This document shows, one piece after another, positions 61,194 to 64,000 of a stretch of DNA of 64,000 nucleotides. Each line of letters starts with the position of its first letter. Position 1 is the stretch's first letter. The DNA lies in the NCBI GenBank assembly GCA_032717465.1, contig CM064666.1, forward strand, positions 3,207,501-3,271,500. The letters run 5' to 3'. Source of the stretch: Coenobita brevimanus. Taxonomy: Eukaryota; Arthropoda; Malacostraca; Decapoda; Coenobitidae. Both the position numbers and the translations under genes were made by a program. The notes beneath the pieces were generated by a model that was not told the origin of the DNA, searched no databases, and saw nothing but the letters and a program-made list of their open reading frames with translations.

Positions 61194-62617
61194 ACACGGG
61201 TGAAAGGCGCCTCAAAAGGAGGAATGGGAACTAGAGGTGCAACCTTTTCGGTCTGATTACACTTCCCCACAACTTGACAGGTGTGACAAGACTTACAATA
61301 CCAGGAAACATCCCTGAAGATACCTGGCCAGTAGAAGTGTTTCAAAATGCGTGCCACAGTCTTCCTCACTCCAAGGTGTCCTGCCAAACTGGAATCATGA
61401 GCCACTCTAATGATATCCTGCCTACAAACACGAGGGATGACAACTTGATGTACAACCTCCCATTCATAGTCGGCTGATGCTGTTGGGGGTCTCCACTTCC
61501 TCATAAGTACTCCTGACTTTACATAATAACAAGTAGAAGCACCAGCTGACTCTTCCTCACTGCAAGCAGAGTTAGCTAGACCTTTCAACTCAGGGTCAGC
61601 AACCTGCAACTCAACCAACTCTTGACGAGACAAATTATCAACACTACGGGGTACTGCCTCATCTGGTGAGTGGTCCAAATTAGCAAGAAAAGTGTCAGCT
61701 AGGATAACATCATCATCATCATTATCCTCTAAATCACCAGTAACTTTAGACTTAGCCCTAGTGACAGCACATGCAGGGAACACATCAGGGACATCACAAT
61801 CCTGGGACGCAGCCACTGGCTCACTAGACAACTGAGGAGCTGGACACACTTGACTTCCACCAATATCATTTCCAAGTAAGAAAGTTACACCTGACATTGG
61901 GAGTGTCTCAACCAACCCAACCATAACAGAACCATTAACAAAACCAGACTCTAAATTCACTTTGCACAGAGGAACAGAGAAGTAATTATTCCCTACACCT
62001 TGTAAGATTACAGTTTCATCAGAGGAATTAAAATTAGAGCCTAGAACACTGGTCAGCATAAGGGATTGGCAAGCACCTGTATCACGATATATTTTAACTG
62101 ATTTCCTGTCATTACTGTCCAGAGGACTGACAAAACCATCAGACAGGAAATTAGCACATGAACTCTTGAGAGTGTCACCCACGTTACTGCTCAAAAGAGG
62201 AGCTCCATCCTGAGAATTTAAGTTACCCCTCAAAGCAGGTTCAGTTAACTCAGTTAAAGAATTCTGGGAACTCTCAAGAGTGGACACTAGACCAATTGAC
62301 TGAATATTTAAAGACTCCTTTTTGTTCACATCACGCTGTCTCCTGAAACATCTCTCCGTAGTATGACCAAGCTTACTACAATAAGTACATTTACTTTTCT
62401 GAAATCTAGAGGTGAAGCTGGTATTTACTTCCTGAGAAACATCATCCTTATTCTCTTTCCTGTTACCTGTACTCTGAGTAGAGGCAACGTACTGACTCTC
62501 AGCTTTCCTTTTTCCTCTAAAATATCTCTTGTGAGTGAGAACATATTCATCAGCTAAAACTGCAGCATCAGACAAATTATCTATTCTTTTCTCATCAAGA
62601 TATAGGCTTACATCCAT
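61151..62617 (-). pseudogene. Gag C-terminus, protease and integrase zinc finger, copy 3
   Basis: 488 codons: CTYCSKLGHTTERC knuckle, YRDTGACQS protease site, then HDSSLAGHLGVRK...YCKSCHTC integrase finger, ending out of frame after PPFEAPFTRV. The first Met results from a frameshift inside gag and is not a natural start. Confidence 0.87.
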
Positions 62618-63474
62618 TTACTAATACACCTTTTGAAATCCTCCAGCAAAATCATCTGCTTAAATTTACCAAAATCAGAATCCACATTCTTAGAATTTAA
62701 CCACTGCTCTAACAAATCTTCTTTGATTTTTGCATACTCAACATGGGATTGCTTATCTTGCTTGTAAGTTGTCCTAAATTTTACTCTATAGGCTTCAGGA
62801 ACAAGCTCATAGGCCTTAAGAATCAAGCTCTTAACTACATCATAATTATCAGACTGATCCTGAGGCAAAGATGCATAAGTTACTTGAGCTTTACCGGTGA
62901 GAACAGTTTGAAGGAGTACTGGCCAATACTTTTTGGGCCAATTAAAACCTGTAGCTACCCTCTCAAACAACTGAAAATACTTTGTTAAATCAGATTCATT
63001 AAAAGGAGGGACAAGTTTAACATTTTTAGCCACATCAAAATCATCAGAGCTAGATGATCCAGTTCCACCTTGTTTCATGCGATACTCATGGTCTGCCTGA
63101 ATCCTGGCAAGTTCAATTTGTGCCTGAGCCTGTACCTGTGCCTCTTCAATACGAGCATTTGCTTCCTTAACACGAGACTCCGCCTCCTTAGCCTTAGCCT
63201 CCTGCAGAGCTAGCTGTAACTTAGCTAATTCAATCTGCGTTTGCTCATTTGGAGGAGTTACATTAAACAAGCTTTTATTAATCATGCCAACAATTTGATC
63301 TTTAGAATGATGAGAGTGAACTGCAATTCCCAATTGTTGAGCAACAAGCTTAAGTTCATTCTTTCTTCTGTTTTCTATATCACACACTGTTTGCACATTT
63401 GACAAAAAATCTTTGGCTTCATCAAGTGTAGAAATAGTAGCCATCATGAATATATCACAGTCACAAAATATCAA
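62608..63474 (-). pseudogene. Gag N-terminus, copy 3
   Basis: 288 codons from the natural start (MIFCDCDIFMM) through the helical region, coiled coil and capsid-like block to MILLEDFKRCISK, where two extra bases end the frame. It gives the intact N-terminus that copy 2 lacks. The coiled coil differs from copy 1: AESRVKEANARIEEAQVQAQ instead of the AKEAEFQA repeats. Confidence 0.87.
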
Positions 63475-63528
63475 ACAATATCCTTATGATAATATCCTGA
63501 ATATCCTGATATGAGGTCGCCAAATTTA

Positions 63529-64000
63529 TGTTACGGAACAGAGAAAGATAACGTACACTTTAAGTGAGAATGCTAAAAATCACTACTGTCCCGTAAAGTT
63601 CCAGGTTCAAAACAAAAGAGTTAGGTAAAATTACAAGTTAAAGTTTAATGCTTAAATTAACAACAAAACATTCAGGACTCATAAGGATAATGTAATGGCA
63701 AAAAACAGGTTAAATATATGGTTAACTGCAATAGCCTCTATTAACACGAAATTAGCAAGAGTAAATTTTATCTAAGTCAGCCCTGATAAAATGAGATACC
63801 AGATAATACTCAGTGAATCCCAGATAAATTATTACAGATACAAACTCTTATCAAAAATGACTGACATAAAGAACCCCACATGAATTACAAAAACCTCACC
63901 AGGCCTACAAATTAAACTTATGCTATACAGTACAAGAAAAAATGCAACAACAGTTATACTCAAATTACACACAGCTGCTAGATGGTTGGAGACTTCTTGA
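63529..64000 (-). repeat. LTR C (5' LTR of copy 3), partial
   Basis: First 472 bases (plus-strand order) of the LTR; the window ends inside it. It has clearly more differences from LTR B than LTR B has from LTR A. Confidence 0.9.

Larger units (their letters stand above)
58884..64000 (-). mobile_element. Gmr1-like element, copy 3, same deletion, cut by window end
   Basis: LTR B, internal 59674-63528 (3.86 kb), then LTR C starting at 63529. The internal region has the same 0.88-kb deletion as copy 2 and is almost identical to it. Private lesions: two extra bases near 62617 and two extra bases near 61193 (an AC slip), splitting the frame in three, while the gag start is intact. Confidence 0.9.

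Overview
The window reads as non-coding, repeat-saturated nuclear DNA of an arthropod, most probably a decapod crustacean. Pointers: very dense dinucleotide and trinucleotide microsatellites; degenerate CCTAA (arthropod telomere-type) sequence; many broken RTE-, CR1/Jockey- and I-type LINEs; mariner, PIF/Harbinger-like and piggyBac relatives; BEL/Pao and Ty3/Gypsy LTR elements; and a few minus-strand host exons of a secreted, lectin-like architecture. The species call is inference; no prokaryotic gene organisation is present.

Layout. 1-12 kb: overlapping RTE LINE fragments (mostly minus) and CR1/Jockey fragments (plus), a minus-strand F5/8-type-C exon (2853-3024), and an I-superfamily LINE remnant with RNase H (9.3-10.2 kb). 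12-20 kb: a mariner remnant, a complete 759-bp PIF/Harbinger-like element with TTA target duplications, a CR1/Jockey LINE split by a 1.27-kb unknown insertion, and an opposing LINE copy with an endonuclease remnant. 20-25 kb: the most complete RTE copy, a CCTAA-like tract and a foldback element with 0.3-kb inverted arms. 27-32 kb: a BEL/Pao relic, degenerate ~90-bp tandem repeats, and a signal-peptide exon with a broken tandem duplicate; a third broken copy lies at 43.8 kb. 32.5-35.7 kb: two ~1.03-kb elements in inverted abutment, one interrupted by an I-type LINE with a clean 13-bp target duplication. 36.6-41.9 kb: a probable 5.2-kb piggyBac element containing a polypyrimidine tract and an ACTAGT-type tract. 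42-46 kb: more CR1/Jockey LINEs.

47.7-64 kb is the best part: three minus-strand copies of a Ty3/Gypsy-like LTR retrotransposon whose pol order is protease - integrase - reverse transcriptase - RNase H. Integrase lies before RT, as in Ty1/copia but with Gypsy-type sequences (GPY/F module, Gypsy-type RT). This is the arrangement known from the Gmr1 group. Copy 1 is full length but has stops and frameshifts. Copies 2 and 3 share an internal ~0.88-kb deletion that removes the RT active site and RNase H, and they are arranged LTR-internal-LTR-internal-LTR, sharing the middle LTR.

Apart from the minus-strand exons, everything recognisable is selfish DNA or its decay product. All coordinates and motif readings are by eye; no searches were run.
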